A DNA stretch of 64,000 nt from Arion vulgaris (GCA_020796225.1 CM036760.1:169501-233500); one strand, 5' to 3'; shown: positions 23,464 to 34,799, numbered from the stretch's first letter. Notes: a model not told the origin generated them from the sequence alone. Program-made: numbers and translations.

Positions 23464-24256
23464 TTAAGTTTGACAGTATACATAACTCCTCCAGTCTTTC
23501 TCCATTCTCATTCATTGTGTTTATTCCTTGTTTTCCTATATCTCTCTCTACCCCTACATTATCACTTCCAACCTTGGCATTAAAGTCCCCATTACTACTA
23601 ACAGGTCATGTTTTTTGGGTCTTGTTAATTTGATCTTGTAGTTGCTCATAAAATGTGTCTTTCTTATCATCGTCAGCCTCGTTTGTTGGTGCATAACACT
23701 GCAGTATTGTCATATTGACATGCCTGGTACTGAAGCGGGCTCTAATTATCCAACTCGAGATGGGTTCCCATTCTAACATGCTCTTTGCTACTCTAGGTGT
23801 CATCATTATACCCACTCCTTCAAAATGCTTACCATCTTCTTTTCCTGAATATATGAAAGTTAATCCACTAACTACTCTTCTATCTGTTCCAGGCCATCTC
23901 AACTCACTTAACCCCAGTATGTCCAGCTCGTATCTCTTCATTTCTTCTGCAATTTGGGCCGATTTTGTAGCCGTGGCCATCGTTCTCACATTCCAAAATC
24001 TAATTTTAGTGTGTGTCTTTGAGCCAAGTAATGTAAGAGTCGGGTTGCTGACTTCCGCAACGCAGCTTTCATCAGCAACCGTCATTGATGCACTAGGTGC
24101 ACGGCACACCACCTGGTTGGTCGGTTTACTGGTATGGCGTCCTTTCTTGCAAGTTTCTGTAGCTCTTTCAATTTTTTGTGATGTGGTAGCTGGCCTCACG
24201 CACAAGTCCTCCTTTTTCATCCGGGCTTGGAACCGACATTGGCAGAGTTCTGACAA
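23464..24256 (-). mobile_element. LINE C, endonuclease half
   Basis: A 216-codon minus-strand frame (24256 down to 23606) holds the N-terminus and most of an apurinic-type (APE-like) endonuclease. I-R-F-W-N-V-R-T-M opens the fold, L-G-L-S-E-L-R-W carries the catalytic glutamate, and I-L-Q-C-Y-A-P-T-N lies near the end. A broken continuation toward 23464 reads V-M-G-D-L-N-A-K-V-G-like. The downstream part resumes at 20969 with K-L-T-W-H-S-P-D-G and N-Q-I-D-H, so PLE 1 cut the endonuclease domain. The N-terminal 80 residues are basic linker sequence. Such domains are often mislabelled craniofacial development protein 2. Confidence 0.85.
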
Positions 24257-24459
24257 TTAGTAGTTGAAAATTAGTGGTAAAAAAGAGTAGCTGACAACTA
24301 GTTCATGCAAATTCTAAGTTAAGAAGATCTCATATTTCCTTGAATCTAATTTGCAAGCACTATACAGCTGACACCATAACCTAGTTGTAATGGACTAAAC
24401 ACTTATGATGTCGCACTGAGCTCTCAGACTTATTATCTTTAATTGGTGTGTAAAGCTGC
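24257..24459. other. Unassigned sequence
   Basis: Possible 5' end of LINE C or flank; no motif seen. Confidence 0.4.
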
Positions 24460-24850
24460 TCTGTCAGAAAGCCCGTGCTCTCATGTCAATCCTGTGATAG
24501 CGTGTATGCTGTAGAAAGCCGTGCTCTCATGTCAATCCTGTGATAGCGTGTATGCTGTAGAAAGCCGTGCTCTCATGTCAATCCTGTGATAGCGTGTATA
24601 AATTTGTAACAAGCGTATGTATGCTCTCATGTCAATCCTGTGATAGCGTGTATGCTGTAGAAAGCCGTGCTCTCATGTCAATCCTGTGATAGCGTGTATA
24701 TTGAAAGCTTAAAGCCATGGGGTTTTTCTCCATGTCAATCCTGTGATAGCGTGTATATGTGAAAGCCGTGCTCTCATGTCAATCCTGTGATAGGCGTGGC
24801 CTCTTTAATTGTAGGGAAAGGGGCCGTGCTCTCATGTCAATCCTGTGACA
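24460..24850. repeat. 46-bp tandem array, about 8 copies
   Basis: The unit contains GTGCTCTCATGTCAATCCTG and TGATAGCGTGTATGCTGTAG, repeating every 46 bp (24475 to 24521). Later copies are irregular. The last CTCTCATGTCAATCCTGTGA copy runs straight into LINE D coding sequence, so the array marks the 5' junction of that element. Confidence 0.85.
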
Positions 24851-27415
24851 TGATAGCAAACACATTATTTCAACAACATCCTAGAAGGTTATATACCTGG
24901 ACGTCACCAGACGGTAAGATCAAAAACCAAATCGATTATATACAGCAACGATCGATATCAAACATAACAACGGCTAAAACCCTGCCTGGTGCAGACTGGA
25001 AGTTAACATGAGCTATTGATGGCGATGATAAAATTTAAGCTCAGAAAATTAGAGAAGAAACTAAAACCAGTCTTTTTTGACGCTAATAAAATCCCAGATA
25101 AATATGGAGTAAAGTAAAGAACAGATTTGAAATACTGATGACAGCCCAGAAGAGATGACACCAGATGAGTTGACCACACATGCTAGAGATATCCTATTGT
25201 CGACAGCAAAAGATATGGTTCCACAAAGAAAAGACAGAAAGAATGAGTGGATTGCAAACGATACACTAGATAATACAACAGAGAAGAGAGAAAAAGGCAC
25301 AGGGAATAGCAAAGGAAGAAAATAGGTTAGCCTACAAAATATAACAAAAGAAATAAGGAAGAACATAAGAAGAGATAAAAAGCAATACCTACAAAATTGT
25401 TGTGCAAGGTTAAAGAACACCAGAAGAAAGGAGAGGCAGGAAATGTTCAAAGAAATAAAATAAATGACCATAACGTTTAAACGAAAACTAAATGCAGTAA
25501 AAGATAGTATAGAGCAACCCTAACAGAACAAGAAGAAATTCTCAACAGATAGAAAGAATATTGCAGTGAAATGTATATGAACAGACGTGAAAATGACAAT
25601 AGAGCGAACATCTAAATAATCACAGAGAAAGTACCGAACCAACGCTAGAGGAAATTGAATGGGCAATAAAAGCTTGAAGATGAGAAAATCACCAGGATGT
25701 GATAATATTTCAGCAGAATTTATCAAAACAAGAGGAGAACAAAGCATAAAAATATATCATGCAATATGCAAAAATATATGGGAAACAGGAATATGGCCAA
25801 AGGGATGGAAAAGATCAATATTTATCCCAATACCTAAAAAGGGAGACACAAAATTATGTACCAACTATAGAACAGTGGCATTGATAAGCCAAGCAAGTAA
25901 AATCTTATTAAAAATTATTAGAAGACCATATAGGAAAATGGAAGAAAATATCAACATAACACAAGCTGGGTTTAGACGGAACAGAGGTACACGTGACTAT
26001 ATATTTAAAATGAGAACAATCATAGAAAAATCTAGAGAGTATAATGTAGATCTATACTCATGTTTTATTGACTACTCAAAGGCTTTTGATTGTGTAGAGC
26101 ATCAGGAATTGTGGAAGATTATAGGAGAAATGGGATTCCATTTACATTTGATACAGTTCATAAGAGAACTTATAGTGATCAAATGGCGGCTGTAAGAACA
26201 TGTGATGATACATTAGACTGGTTTGACATAGGGCAGGGAGTCAGACAAGGCTGCATTCTGTCACCTTGTCTATTTAACATATATGCAGAAAACATCATGA
26301 GGAATGTTACAGAAGATAGCGGAGTAGAAAAATACGATCCTTTTATAATCGGAGGAAGAGAAATAGCTGAACTAAGATACGCTGATGATACAGTGTTACT
26401 GTCAACATCACAAAAAGGGATTAGAAAGTATTAGAAGTGAAAGATAAAAGAAAAAAATCTATATCTCAATGTGGTAAAAACAAAAATAATGACAACAGAT
26501 AAAACGAAGATGAGAAATGATATTTTTATCAATGGAGAGAAAGTAGAAAATGTGAACAGTTTTGAATATCTTGGTTCACTGCTAACAACAGATGGAAATG
26601 GGATGAAGGAAATTAAAAGAAGAACAAACATGGCTCTACTAAAAATTAAACAACTCAAAACAGTATGGAACAGAACTGATAAGAAAACAAAGATCAGAAT
26701 ACAAAGAGCATGCATATTCCCAGTGGCAACGTATGGGTGTGAAGCATGGACATTTAATAAAACAGTGGGAAAACATATATGTGCTTTTGAATATAAGTGT
26801 TACAGAAGAGTCCTTCGCAGGGCGGCTCGTCATTAAGGGCCAGTAGGCTCCTACCAAAAACCGAAAGGGAATAACTTCCCGGAATAGACAAATAATAGTA
26901 AATACTCAAAATACTCAAAAACCAAGATTTTTCCCAAAATTTGCGTCTGCACACCAAAAATGACCACGAACCGCCACTGGTCCTTTGTATATTTTGGACA
27001 GTGACGAGAACACATAGATATATCCAGAAAGAACTCAGAATCAAAAAAACTGGCTGATGCTACAAAATAAGAAAGAGAAAATTGAGATATTTTGGACATA
27101 TAAAAAGATGAGTCCTTCGAAACTAAATGCTACAGAAAGATCCTACGAATACCATGGACAGAAAAAGAAAGAACACTGATGTCCTGACAGAACTAAATGT
27201 TAAAGAGAATTGGCTGATAAACAACATACTATACAGAAAAATTACATACTTTGGTCACATCAAGCGTCACGATGGCCTGGAAAGAACAATACTAGAGGGC
27301 AGGGTCCCAGGACGCAGAGGCAGACCAAGAAGAAGATGGCTACAAGATATTAAAGAAACCATGAACATGACCATCGACAAGTGGGTGAACTGGCAAGAGA
27401 CAGAGTGAATTTCAG
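24851..27415 (+). mobile_element. LINE D, endonuclease end plus reverse transcriptase
   Basis: A degraded plus-strand LINE. It starts in the endonuclease C-terminus (Y-T-W-T-S-P-D-G-K-I-K-N-Q-I-D-Y-I near 24895-24945). Reverse transcriptase follows: S-P-G-C-D-N-I-S-A-E near 25695, Q-A-G-F-R-R-N-R-G-T near 25965, C-F-I-D-Y-S-K-A-F-D-C-V near 26070 (motif A), G-V-R-Q-G-C-I-L-S-P near 26240 (motif B), and R-Y-A-D-D-T-V-L-L near 26380 (motif C, catalytic). After Y-L-G-S-L-L the tail R-V-L-R is cut by a MITE at 26818. C-terminal W/Y-F-G-H-I-K-R and R-P-R-R-R-W-L-Q-D-I-K-E-T-M segments end near 27415. Frameshifted. Confidence 0.85.
26810..26987. mobile_element. hAT-type MITE inside LINE D
   Basis: A 162-bp element at 26818-26979 with inverted ends CAGGGCGGCTCGT and, reversed, CAGTGGCGGTTCGT. 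It is flanked by 8-bp duplications GTCCTTCG (26810-26817) and GTCCTTTG (26980-26987), matching at 7 of 8 positions. An 8-bp duplication with CAGTG-type ends is typical of the hAT superfamily. It is non-autonomous with no coding sequence. A related terminus lies near 32695-32745. Confidence 0.75.
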
Positions 27416-27454
27416 ATGTGCTGCAAAGAGAGCAACGTCCTATAAAGGATACGC

Positions 27455-27665
27455 ACCTTGATGATAAAAAAGACATGAAGGGCTTGAGAAGACCATCATG
27501 GAAGGAGGCATACCGGCAAAGAGAAGAAGAGGAAGACCACGGAGAAGATGGATTCAGGATGTAACTGATGGTTTGAACATGACGGCTGCAGAGGCAGGAC
27601 ATCTGACCTGAGAGGAGAAATTCCGGAGGACTGTTGGGGTGGCAAAGTTCTGCTCATGACAAGCT
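27455..27665 (+). mobile_element. Second LINE D-family 3' tail
   Basis: Encodes K-R-H-E-G-L-E-K-T-I-M-E-G-G, then R-G-R-P-R-R-R-W-I-Q-D-V and a cysteine-serine end with stop, followed by a short ATGATGATG run. This repeats the C-terminal tail already present at 27240-27415, so two 3' ends lie in tandem. Degraded copies of the same tail occur at 58190-58450. Confidence 0.7.
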
Positions 27666-28025
27666 ATTTCATGATGATGAGTTTATATATATATCATTCG
27701 GTATTTACGCTCACGGACTAATTTTTAACGCAGTTACACTCTTTAACTGTGCACTGGCTTGACCGCGTAAGAATTTCTTGACTTAATGAATGGAAATCAC
27801 AAATTTGTCTGTGCGAGAGAGAGAGAGATCAGAGGTCTCTATAACCAAAAAAGACACATGTCTTAGATTGAACTGGAAATGAGCGAAATATATTAATTAG
27901 GAAAGAAGGACGCTTAATTTCAAACTTTGTATATTAACATTCATATATATTCAACTTTTAACGCTAATCAGTATCACGTTAAAGTAATAATTAAGAGAAA
28001 TAATTTATAAAATAACAAATACACG
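27666..28025. other. Unassigned AT-rich sequence
   Basis: Short AT and GA microsatellite patches only. No gene or transposon motif seen. Confidence 0.5.
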
Positions 28026-28770
28026 TTCATCATCATCATCATCAGGTGCCGTGCCGTCTGGCGTAGGCGATCATGGATCTTCACAAATCTCTGTCGTTGG
28101 TGTTTGCTATCAACTCAGATGTTGACGCTCTTCCGTGCGATGAAGTCAGGCTATCCAAAATTTTCTCTGTCTTCCTCTGTCTCGTCTACTCTCGATTTTA
28201 CCGGTTGTCACAATGTGTTCTAAGCCTCCCTTCTCATCACATGCCCGAAAAATGATGACTGCCTCTTTCTTATATTGATGATAAGTTTTCTCTGTGTCTT
28301 GATCTCATTCAGCACCTCGACATTAGTCATTTTAGCAGTTCATGGGACTCTCAGCATTCTTCTATAAAACCACTTTCTGTGGCCTCATTAGATTTTTCGA
28401 TCTGTGTGTTCATTGTCCATGACTCGCACCCGTATGTCAGTATTGGTTCTATGTAGCTCTGAGTAACTCGCATTCTGATCGGGATTGACAAGGACTTGTT
28501 GCAGATAATGCTTCTCATCATCAGGAATTATGTTTTTGCTTGTCCTATTCTGCTCATTATTTCTGATCGGCATCTGCCATCTGATGTTACCAGGACTCCG
28601 AGTTATTTAAATTGCTACACTTTTCTTAGATCAGTCCCATTTATTGTGATGGTGCATTTTGGCAAAATCTGCTTTTTGATATGATCATAACTTCTGTATT
28701 CTTAATATTCAAACTGAGTCCTTTGTTGTTACTTTCTGTCACAACCTTATCAACTAATTTCTGTAGCTCC
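28026..28770 (-). mobile_element. LINE E, 3' half
   Basis: The minus-strand C-terminal part of a YADD-type LINE. From 28785 downward it encodes E-M-E-L-Q-K-L-V-D-K-V and G-L-S-L-N-I-K-N-T-E-V-M-I, the reverse transcriptase segment just after motif C. Next come a W-F-Y-R-R-M-L-R-V-P-W-T-A-K-like tail, F-F-G-H-V-M-R-R, and G-R-Q-R-K. The 3' terminus is an ATG trinucleotide run (CAT on the plus strand, 28028-28043). The upstream half continues at 32053 beyond LINE A. Confidence 0.85.
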
Positions 28771-28782
28771 ATTTCATTTCTT
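28771..28782. repeat. Target-site duplication of LINE A, left
   Basis: ATTTCATTTCTT, identical to 32041-32052. It lies within LINE E coding sequence. Confidence 0.9.
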
Positions 28783-29097
28783 CCTCCCCATGAGGCCATT
28801 ACCTTGTAGTGGTGGGGAGGCTTGCGTGCTCCAATGATACAGTGAGCTATGACGGCGGGAACTTATGTTCCCGGAAGGGTTACACAAGCCGGAAAGGTCA
28901 CTGAAGAGGGGACAGACGAAGCATGGTCTCCTGGTCCTCCAGGTTGGGGTTGGGCTTGGGACTAACGATCCCATCCTTTAAAAAAATTAAAGTTACGGAA
29001 ACAACAACAAACATACAACCTATCTACGGGCATGAAGGGCTACCAGAGTCATTGACTCACATGACTGGAAGTGGTGAAAGCCGAAAGGAAGCTACTT

Positions 29098-29929
29098 TCA
29101 TGAGGACGGAAGTCCTGAATGCCAAAACCAAGACCAGAATTGGATGCTGGAATGTAAGAACAATGTACGAAACCGGAAAACTATCACAATAACAGCAGAA
29201 ATGAGAAGATATAATCTACATATCCTAGGGTTAGGAGAGCAGATGGACAGGAAATGGAAGAAGTACCACTGCAACAGGTGAAACAGTCCTTTTTCTGGAC
29301 GAGACGATGACCTACACCATGAAGGAGTAGCAGTAATCCTAAGAAAGGGCGTGGAAAAGTGTCTGTTAGAATTGAAACCTATCAGCAGCCGCTTGATTAA
29401 GATCAGACTAAAGGGGAAGCATACAAACATCACAATCCTACAATGCTATGCGCCAACTAATGATAGCGATACAAAGAAAGACTCGTACTACGAAAACCTA
29501 CAAGCAGAATTAGACAAGTCACCAGCCCATGATGTTATCATTGTTATGGGAGATCTAAATGCGAAGGTCGGACAAGACAACACGCATAGTTATAGAACTA
29601 TTGGAAAATATGGATGTGGTATGATGAACGAAAATGGGGAACGTTTAGTAAACTTCCGCAGCATGAACAATCTCGTTATAGGAGGAACCCTATTTCAACA
29701 TTTAGATATCCACAAATTAACATGGTATTCCCCTAATGGCAGAAATAAAAACCAAATAGACCATGTAATGATCAATGGACCCTGGAGACGCTCGCTGCTA
29801 GATGTTGTAGTCAAGAGAGGTGCAGATGTTGGTAGCGACCACCACCTAGTCACAGCTTATGTCAAACTTAAACTAAGAAAAACAGGACAACAGAAAAACT
29901 TCCAAAGAGGTTCGATGTGGATAGACTAA
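29098..29929 (+). pseudogene. LINE A endonuclease domain
   Basis: Two frames, 29098-29192 and 29351-29929, separated by a frame-broken segment at about 29190-29350, together cover an APE-like endonuclease. The second frame (192 codons) is clean and holds the metal-binding and catalytic histidine blocks: G-D-L-N-A-K, N-Q-I-D-H and the terminal S-D-H-H-L-V. In this family the enzyme nicks chromosomal DNA to prime reverse transcription. The catalytic E block normally lies in the broken segment (L-G-...-E-like near 29230), where it is not intact. Confidence 0.75.
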
Positions 29930-30073
29930 AAGACACGGAAGTAAGGGATAAGTTTATAATGCAGATAAAGAACAGATTCCAAGCCCTAGAAGTAATGAAA
30001 CTACGGATGAAACTGACAACATAGATAGAACATGGGACAACATAGCATCTATATATAGCAAGAGCAGTGAAAC

Positions 30074-31349
30074 ATGTCTAGGGTACCGCACAAAGAAAAG
30101 AAAAGAATGGATAACATCAACAACATGGAAAATAATAGACAGCCGAAGAATATTAAAAAGAAATTGTTAGAAGCAAAGTCCGAAAGACTGAAAGCAAGAT
30201 ACCAAGAACAGTACAAAAGCGCAAGTAAAGAAATCAAACGGGCTGTGAGAGCTGACAAAAGAATGTATGTTGAAGACCTGGCAGTACAGGCAGAAGAAGC
30301 AGCAAAAAGTGTGATCAGGAACAGTGTCAAAATTACAAAGCTAATAAGCTGGAAACATTACAGAAGATCAAATACTCTCATAAAGGATAAGAATGGAATA
30401 CTATTGACAACGGAAAAGGAACAAGAAATACGATGGACAGAGCATTTTAAAGAATTGCTAAACAGACCACCTCCAACGGTAGTAGCAGACATACCAGAAC
30501 CAACAGAGGAATTAGAAATTGGCATTGAAACACCCAGCCGGGATGAGATCATTACAGCAATTAAATCTCTTAAGAATAACAAGGCACCAGGGAATGATAA
30601 CTTAAACGCAGAACTATTCAAAATAGACCCAGAACTTGCAGCTAATATATTGCAACCCTTGTTTACTACTATATGGAATGCCCAAATAATACCTGATGCA
30701 TGGAACAGAGGAGTCATCATCAAGATACCAAAAAGGGCTCCTTGCCGATTGTAATAATTGGCGTGAATAACACTGCTTTCTGTCCCAAGTAAAATCTTAA
30801 GCAAAATCATCGTACAACGTATTACTGACGCTGTGGATAAGAAACTGAGAAAGGAACAAGCAGGATTTCGCAGAGGACGGAGCTGTATAGGCCAAATATT
30901 TGCTCTTAGAAATATCATAGAGCAATGCACAGAATGGCAAAGCAAACTCTATATCAACTTTGTAGATTTTGAAAAGGCTTTTGATAGCATACACCGCGAA
31001 AGTCTATGGATGGTATCTTAAGATGGTATGGAATCCCACTGTGTTTTATAAATATTATAAAAGCTGCTACAGCAAGTTTGCATGCAGTGTTGAAACTTCA
31101 GAACTAAAGTTTGAAGTAAAAACAGGCGTGCGACAAGGATGTGTTATGTCAGCCCTATTATTCAACACTGTCATAGATTGGGTGATGCGTAAAACAACGG
31201 AATATAAGGCAAGAGGTATTAGATGGACGCTCACATCCACTCTGGAAGACCTAGATTTTGCAGATGACATCGCACTCTATCTCATACACATAGAGATATC
31301 CAGGAAAAGACCTGCCGCCTTAACCAATATAGTGAGATGGTTGGGCTGA
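30074..31349 (+). pseudogene. LINE A reverse transcriptase
   Basis: The first frame (30074-30754, 226 codons) carries a lysine-rich linker, then L-K-N-N-K-A-P-G-N-D near residue 170 and W-N-R-G-V-I-I-K-I-P-K. The next (30833-31021) has E-Q-A-G-F-R-R-G-R-S-C-I-G-Q-I and motif A with F-V-D-F-E-K-A-F-D-S. The third (30969-31349) contains G-V-R-Q-G-C-V-M-S (motif B) and D-L-D-F-A-D-D-I-A-L (motif C, both aspartates kept). Frames shift between these parts, so no full-length enzyme can be made. All catalytic residues are nevertheless visible, indicating a fairly recent insertion. Confidence 0.8.
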
Positions 31350-32040
31350 AAATAAATCAGAAGAAAACTGAAGTAATGACTCTGAACATAGCAACCCCAG
31401 CACCAGTCAAACTAGAAGGTAAAACCCTCCGAGATACAACCGCTTCACATACCTTGGAAGTGTTATTAGCAATGAAGAAGGCGCTGGATCTGACATTAAA
31501 AACAGACTGAGTAAAGCACGAAGTGCATTCATGACCCTTCAGACCGCCTGGAAATCTGCCCAATACAGCATCAGAACCAAGACTAGTATCTATAACAGCT
31601 GTGTGCTGTCAACTTTGCTGTACGGATCGGAATGCTGGAGAATGACAGAACAGGATATGTCCAGACTCTCCGCCTTTCCTACAACTTGTCTGCGAAAATC
31701 TTACGCGTGTACTGGCCGACTACTATCTCGAATCAAGAATTGCTTAAACGATGCCAACAGGAGAATATGGGCACTATCATCCGAAGACGACGCTGGAGAT
31801 GGATTGGACATGTGATGCGCATGGAGCCTGGCTCCGACACGAAAACTGCACTGAGATGGACTCCAGAGGGTAGGCGAAAACGTGGAAGACCCAAGACGAC
31901 CTGGAGGAGAACGATAGAGCAAGAGCTGAAGGAAATGAATCATAGCTGGAACACAATACAGAGGAAGGCCATGAACAGGAAGAATGGTGTACGTTTGTTG
32001 CTGCCCTAAACGCCAAAGGCGTAACAGGCTAAAGAGAGAG

Positions 32041-32052
32041 ATTTCATTTCTT
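32041..32052. repeat. Target-site duplication of LINE A, right
   Basis: ATTTCATTTCTT, identical to 28771-28782. Confidence 0.9.
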
Positions 32053-32660
32053 GCTATTAAGACAGTATCATCAGCGTATCTCAGGTTATTTATGATATGT
32101 CCTCCCACAGCTATTCCAGGAATATCTTTTATAGACCTAAAAATGCTTTCACAATACAGTGAGAACAGGTCTGGTGATAATCGCCTTGTCTAACCCCTTT
32201 TTGATCTTCTGGAAAGTTCCAATCTTTTTATCTATTCTTATAGCTGCTGTTTGCTGCCAATATATGTTCTGAATCTTAGATCTTTGCTGTCGATGTTTAA
32301 GCTCTCTAACATTTTGGAAAGTTCTTGATGGTGTACATTGTTAAACGCCTTGGTGTAGTCTATAAAGCACAAGTATAGATCTGCTTTTACTTCTATTGAT
32401 CTTTCTATTAATGTTCTTAGGATATATATAGCGTTGCTAGTGCCCTTGCCTTTAACAAATCCAAACTGTTCATCACTGATTTCTGGTCTTATTCTGCTTC
32501 TCATCCTTCTCATCATTATCCTCAGTAATATCTTTGTCATATGACGCATAAGACTGATAGTGCGGTGATCTTCACATTCCACTGCTCTTCGGCAAAGCAA
32601 TAAATATGGACTTTAGTAGATCTTTTGGAATACAACAACTGTTATATATGTCGTTTAAAA
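32053..32660 (-). mobile_element. LINE E, reverse transcriptase half
   Basis: The minus-strand reverse transcriptase of LINE E. The 120-codon frame at 32600-32238 has I-S-L-M-R-H-M-T-K-I-L-L, E-Q-F-G-F-V-K-G-K-G-T-S and motif A C-F-I-D-Y-T-K-A-F-N-N-V. Its motif A aspartate F-I-D is kept, but the following F-D is changed to F-N. The lower part (32110-32053) gives L-R-Y-A-D-D-T-V-L-I-A-R-N-E, catalytic motif C. The coding sequence continues directly at 28770 as E-M-E-L-Q-K-L, so LINE A landed three residues after the YADD block. The 5' end is truncated near 32660. Confidence 0.85.
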
Positions 32661-32689
32661 GCTTATGTCGTTTACACGTTATACTTTAT

Positions 32690-32750
32690 TTTCGGTGGGG
32701 CCCGGCACCACTGGCCATTAATGACCAGCCGCCACTGGATGACAGCTCAA
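32690..32750. mobile_element. hAT-type MITE terminus
   Basis: CATTAATGACCAGCCGCCACTGG reversed gives a CAGTGGCGGCTGG end like the MITE in LINE D. The opposite terminus was not located, so this is probably a one-ended remnant. Confidence 0.45.
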
Positions 32751-32913
32751 TAACCAATAACCAATCATTAGTACACTTATATAAATGAGCTACAGTAAGA
32801 ACGCCTTCTTGCAAATGAACGAATCAACTCTCCAGGCCGGCAGCATCCAATCAGAGGTTTAAGTAGGTCTCAGTCTGCTGTAAACTTGACTTGAGTATAC
32901 ATATTTATTTATA

Positions 32914-33049
32914 TATACATCTATACTGCGTGTGTACGTGCCAGTTTGAGCAGATCTACAAGAAAGCAAGTATCCCAGATATACATCGATACTGCATGTG
33001 TACGTGTCAGTTTGAGAAGAAGTACAAGAAAGTGAGTATCCCAGATAGA
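32914..33049. repeat. Two-copy tandem duplication, about 67 bp
   Basis: Segments starting ATATACATCTATACTGCGTG and ATATACATCGATACTGCATG both continue through TGTACGTG, CAGTTTGAG and AAGTATCCCAGATA. Two copies only. The flanking 32751-33750 holds no other supported feature. Confidence 0.75.
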
Positions 33050-34228
33050 TTGTCTTTTGTTTATGTATGAAGTTCTGTGTCAGCAGAGATGATCCATCAG
33101 TCTGGAGTAACCTGGTCCAGAGTCAACTATAAACTTACGGGCCTGCGAACTCAGGTAAGAATTATGGAAAATCAGATCACGACTACACCACGTGACCTCG
33201 CATACCAGTATTGGTGTATATAGACGAATTCATTTTAAAATCAACACAAAATGCTAAATCGTAGTTATATTATGCAACAAGTTAAGTTTAACAATAAAGA
33301 ATATCAATATTATGAATTTTTTTCATCAATAAATAACCATAGACTCACAGAATTGAGTAAAATTAAAAAAGCTTGCAGTGTTTTATCAAACATCTGTAAT
33401 TTCCAGCCCCCTTTTCTGATCTAGGTCAGTTAATCCCCGGTCAGTTGTGTGACCTAGTTATCTAGAGTTGACTGTGTCTTTTCTCAGGTCAAAGAAAGTG
33501 ATCTGTTGGCATCTTCTTCATCATCTTGTGATTATATGAAATTTTTACAGAAAAAAACTGGTGTCGTTAGTTGCCACATGATGACGGACATAATGAGGAT
33601 GAGATTTATGGACTAACTGCGTCCAGGGCAAGGATGATGGTGACTGTCGTCAAATAAAAAAGTTGGAATATCTAAACTCTAAGTCCACAGACATGATCAT
33701 TTTCTATCAGAAGTACAATGAGTAACTGTTAAAATATGAGGCAACATATTTAATGACTATAGTCCGTTCAACAACTCATGCCCACAGTCCAATGCAATTG
33801 TAGCAAAACCATTTATTCCACATAGGAAACTTTTGAATCTTAAATTATACCGACGCAAATGTCTGATGAAAAAATTTTATAGGAAACCTGGATTTTTAAT
33901 ATAACGGTTTCCTTTGATGTTGGCATATTTGGAAGTCTGATACAGCATTTTAGTTTTACAGAAAACGCACACATATGACATTTGATGTCAGTCTCACCCA
34001 AAGGCGTATTTCCCAGCTCTACATGGGGGCCAATGTTGATACTGCAATGGTGACATAAACAGAAATGTAGACTAGTTGTATTTTGGGTTTTTAAAATAAT
34101 GTGGGAAATGCGCGTATAACATTAATGCATTTTTGCATTTAATAATTTGACTTCAAACTCATTATGTATGTTAAATCAATGACTGTCAACAATATAGAAG
34201 TCAACAATATTACAAAATAACTTCAAAC

Positions 34229-34328
34229 TATAGTCTGTCCATTAATTCGTGAGCATTTGAAATTGATTTTCTCAAAACTTCCTGTTGGATCTCAGTGATT
34301 TTTGCATGCAGCCTTAGAATATCCAGAC
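34229..34328 (+). repeat. Left terminal inverted repeat, inner transposon
   Basis: Matches the reverse complement of 36246-36347 with few differences, including GAAATTGATTTTCTC, CAGTGATTTTTGCA and AGCCTTAGAATATCCA. Confidence 0.9.
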
Positions 34329-34799
34329 GTTAAAATAAACTAACCATTAGTCCATAGATGCTACGATTTTCACATCGCGAATTCCTTTGATCTTTAATAA
34401 TTGCAAATACGGACCAAATTTTAGATTTTACAGTATCCTAAATTTGTCCATTCAATTCTATCCATAGGTGTATCTCCATATTACTATAGGTCATGTATGT
34501 TGCCTTTTTGTGCAATCATGAACTTGGATACAATATGCAACAGTTAGTCCTCCCCTTCGGTCACCATTAGACCCCAGGGTGTCTTAACTTACCACAAATT
34601 GTATGATGGTAGACGCATTTGGATATGGGAAAAGTATCGTTGATATTTCTCAGTCTGTAACCAAAAATAATTTGTATCATCCCGAATCTGACGATTCCAT
34701 GGGGTTGATAATTGTTACTGGCTGGACAAATTGTAATCCATCTCGGTGTCAGTATCGTCTTCCTCTCGGAGCACATTTCTCACTTCTTCCAGAACTGCA

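Larger units (their letters stand above)
28783..32040 (+). mobile_element. LINE A, near full-length CFDP2/RTE-like LINE
   Basis: A 3258-bp plus-strand non-LTR retrotransposon with a perfect 12-bp target duplication. The 5' leader (28783-29100) contains CCTTGTAGTGGTGGGGAGGC, shared with LINE B at 47700. Endonuclease: I-G-C-W-N-V-R-T-M near 29140; I-L-Q-C-Y-A-P-T-N at 29435; V-M-G-D-L-N-A-K-V-G at 29540; L-T-W-Y-S-P-N-G and N-Q-I-D-H-V near 29720-29765; G-S-D-H-H-L-V near 29835. Reverse transcriptase follows in several frames, with motif A F-V-D-F-E-K-A-F-D near 30960 and the catalytic F-A-D-D block near 31258. The tail W-I-G-H-V-M-R-M and K-R-G-R-P-K-T-T-W-R-R ends near 32010. About 3.2 kb matches the usual length of compact RTE-type elements. 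Multiple frameshifts make it inactive. Confidence 0.9.

Noticed and set aside
23606..24256. Host craniofacial development protein 2 gene
   Set aside because: The frame is a LINE endonuclease continuous with a reverse transcriptase; the host-gene name is a frequent database mislabel for such domains.
23715..24260. 181-codon plus-strand frame
   Set aside because: Antisense shadow of the LINE C endonuclease frame on the minus strand.
33080..33170. Possible exon beginning M-I-H-Q-S-G-V-T-W before a GTAAGA donor
   Set aside because: The frame is short, no domain pattern is visible and other frames stop; splice-like sites alone are not enough.
33465..33660. Possible exon V-K-E-S-D-L-L-A-S-S after TTTTCTCAG
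   Set aside because: Low-complexity serine run and no family match; not in phase with the lectin exons.
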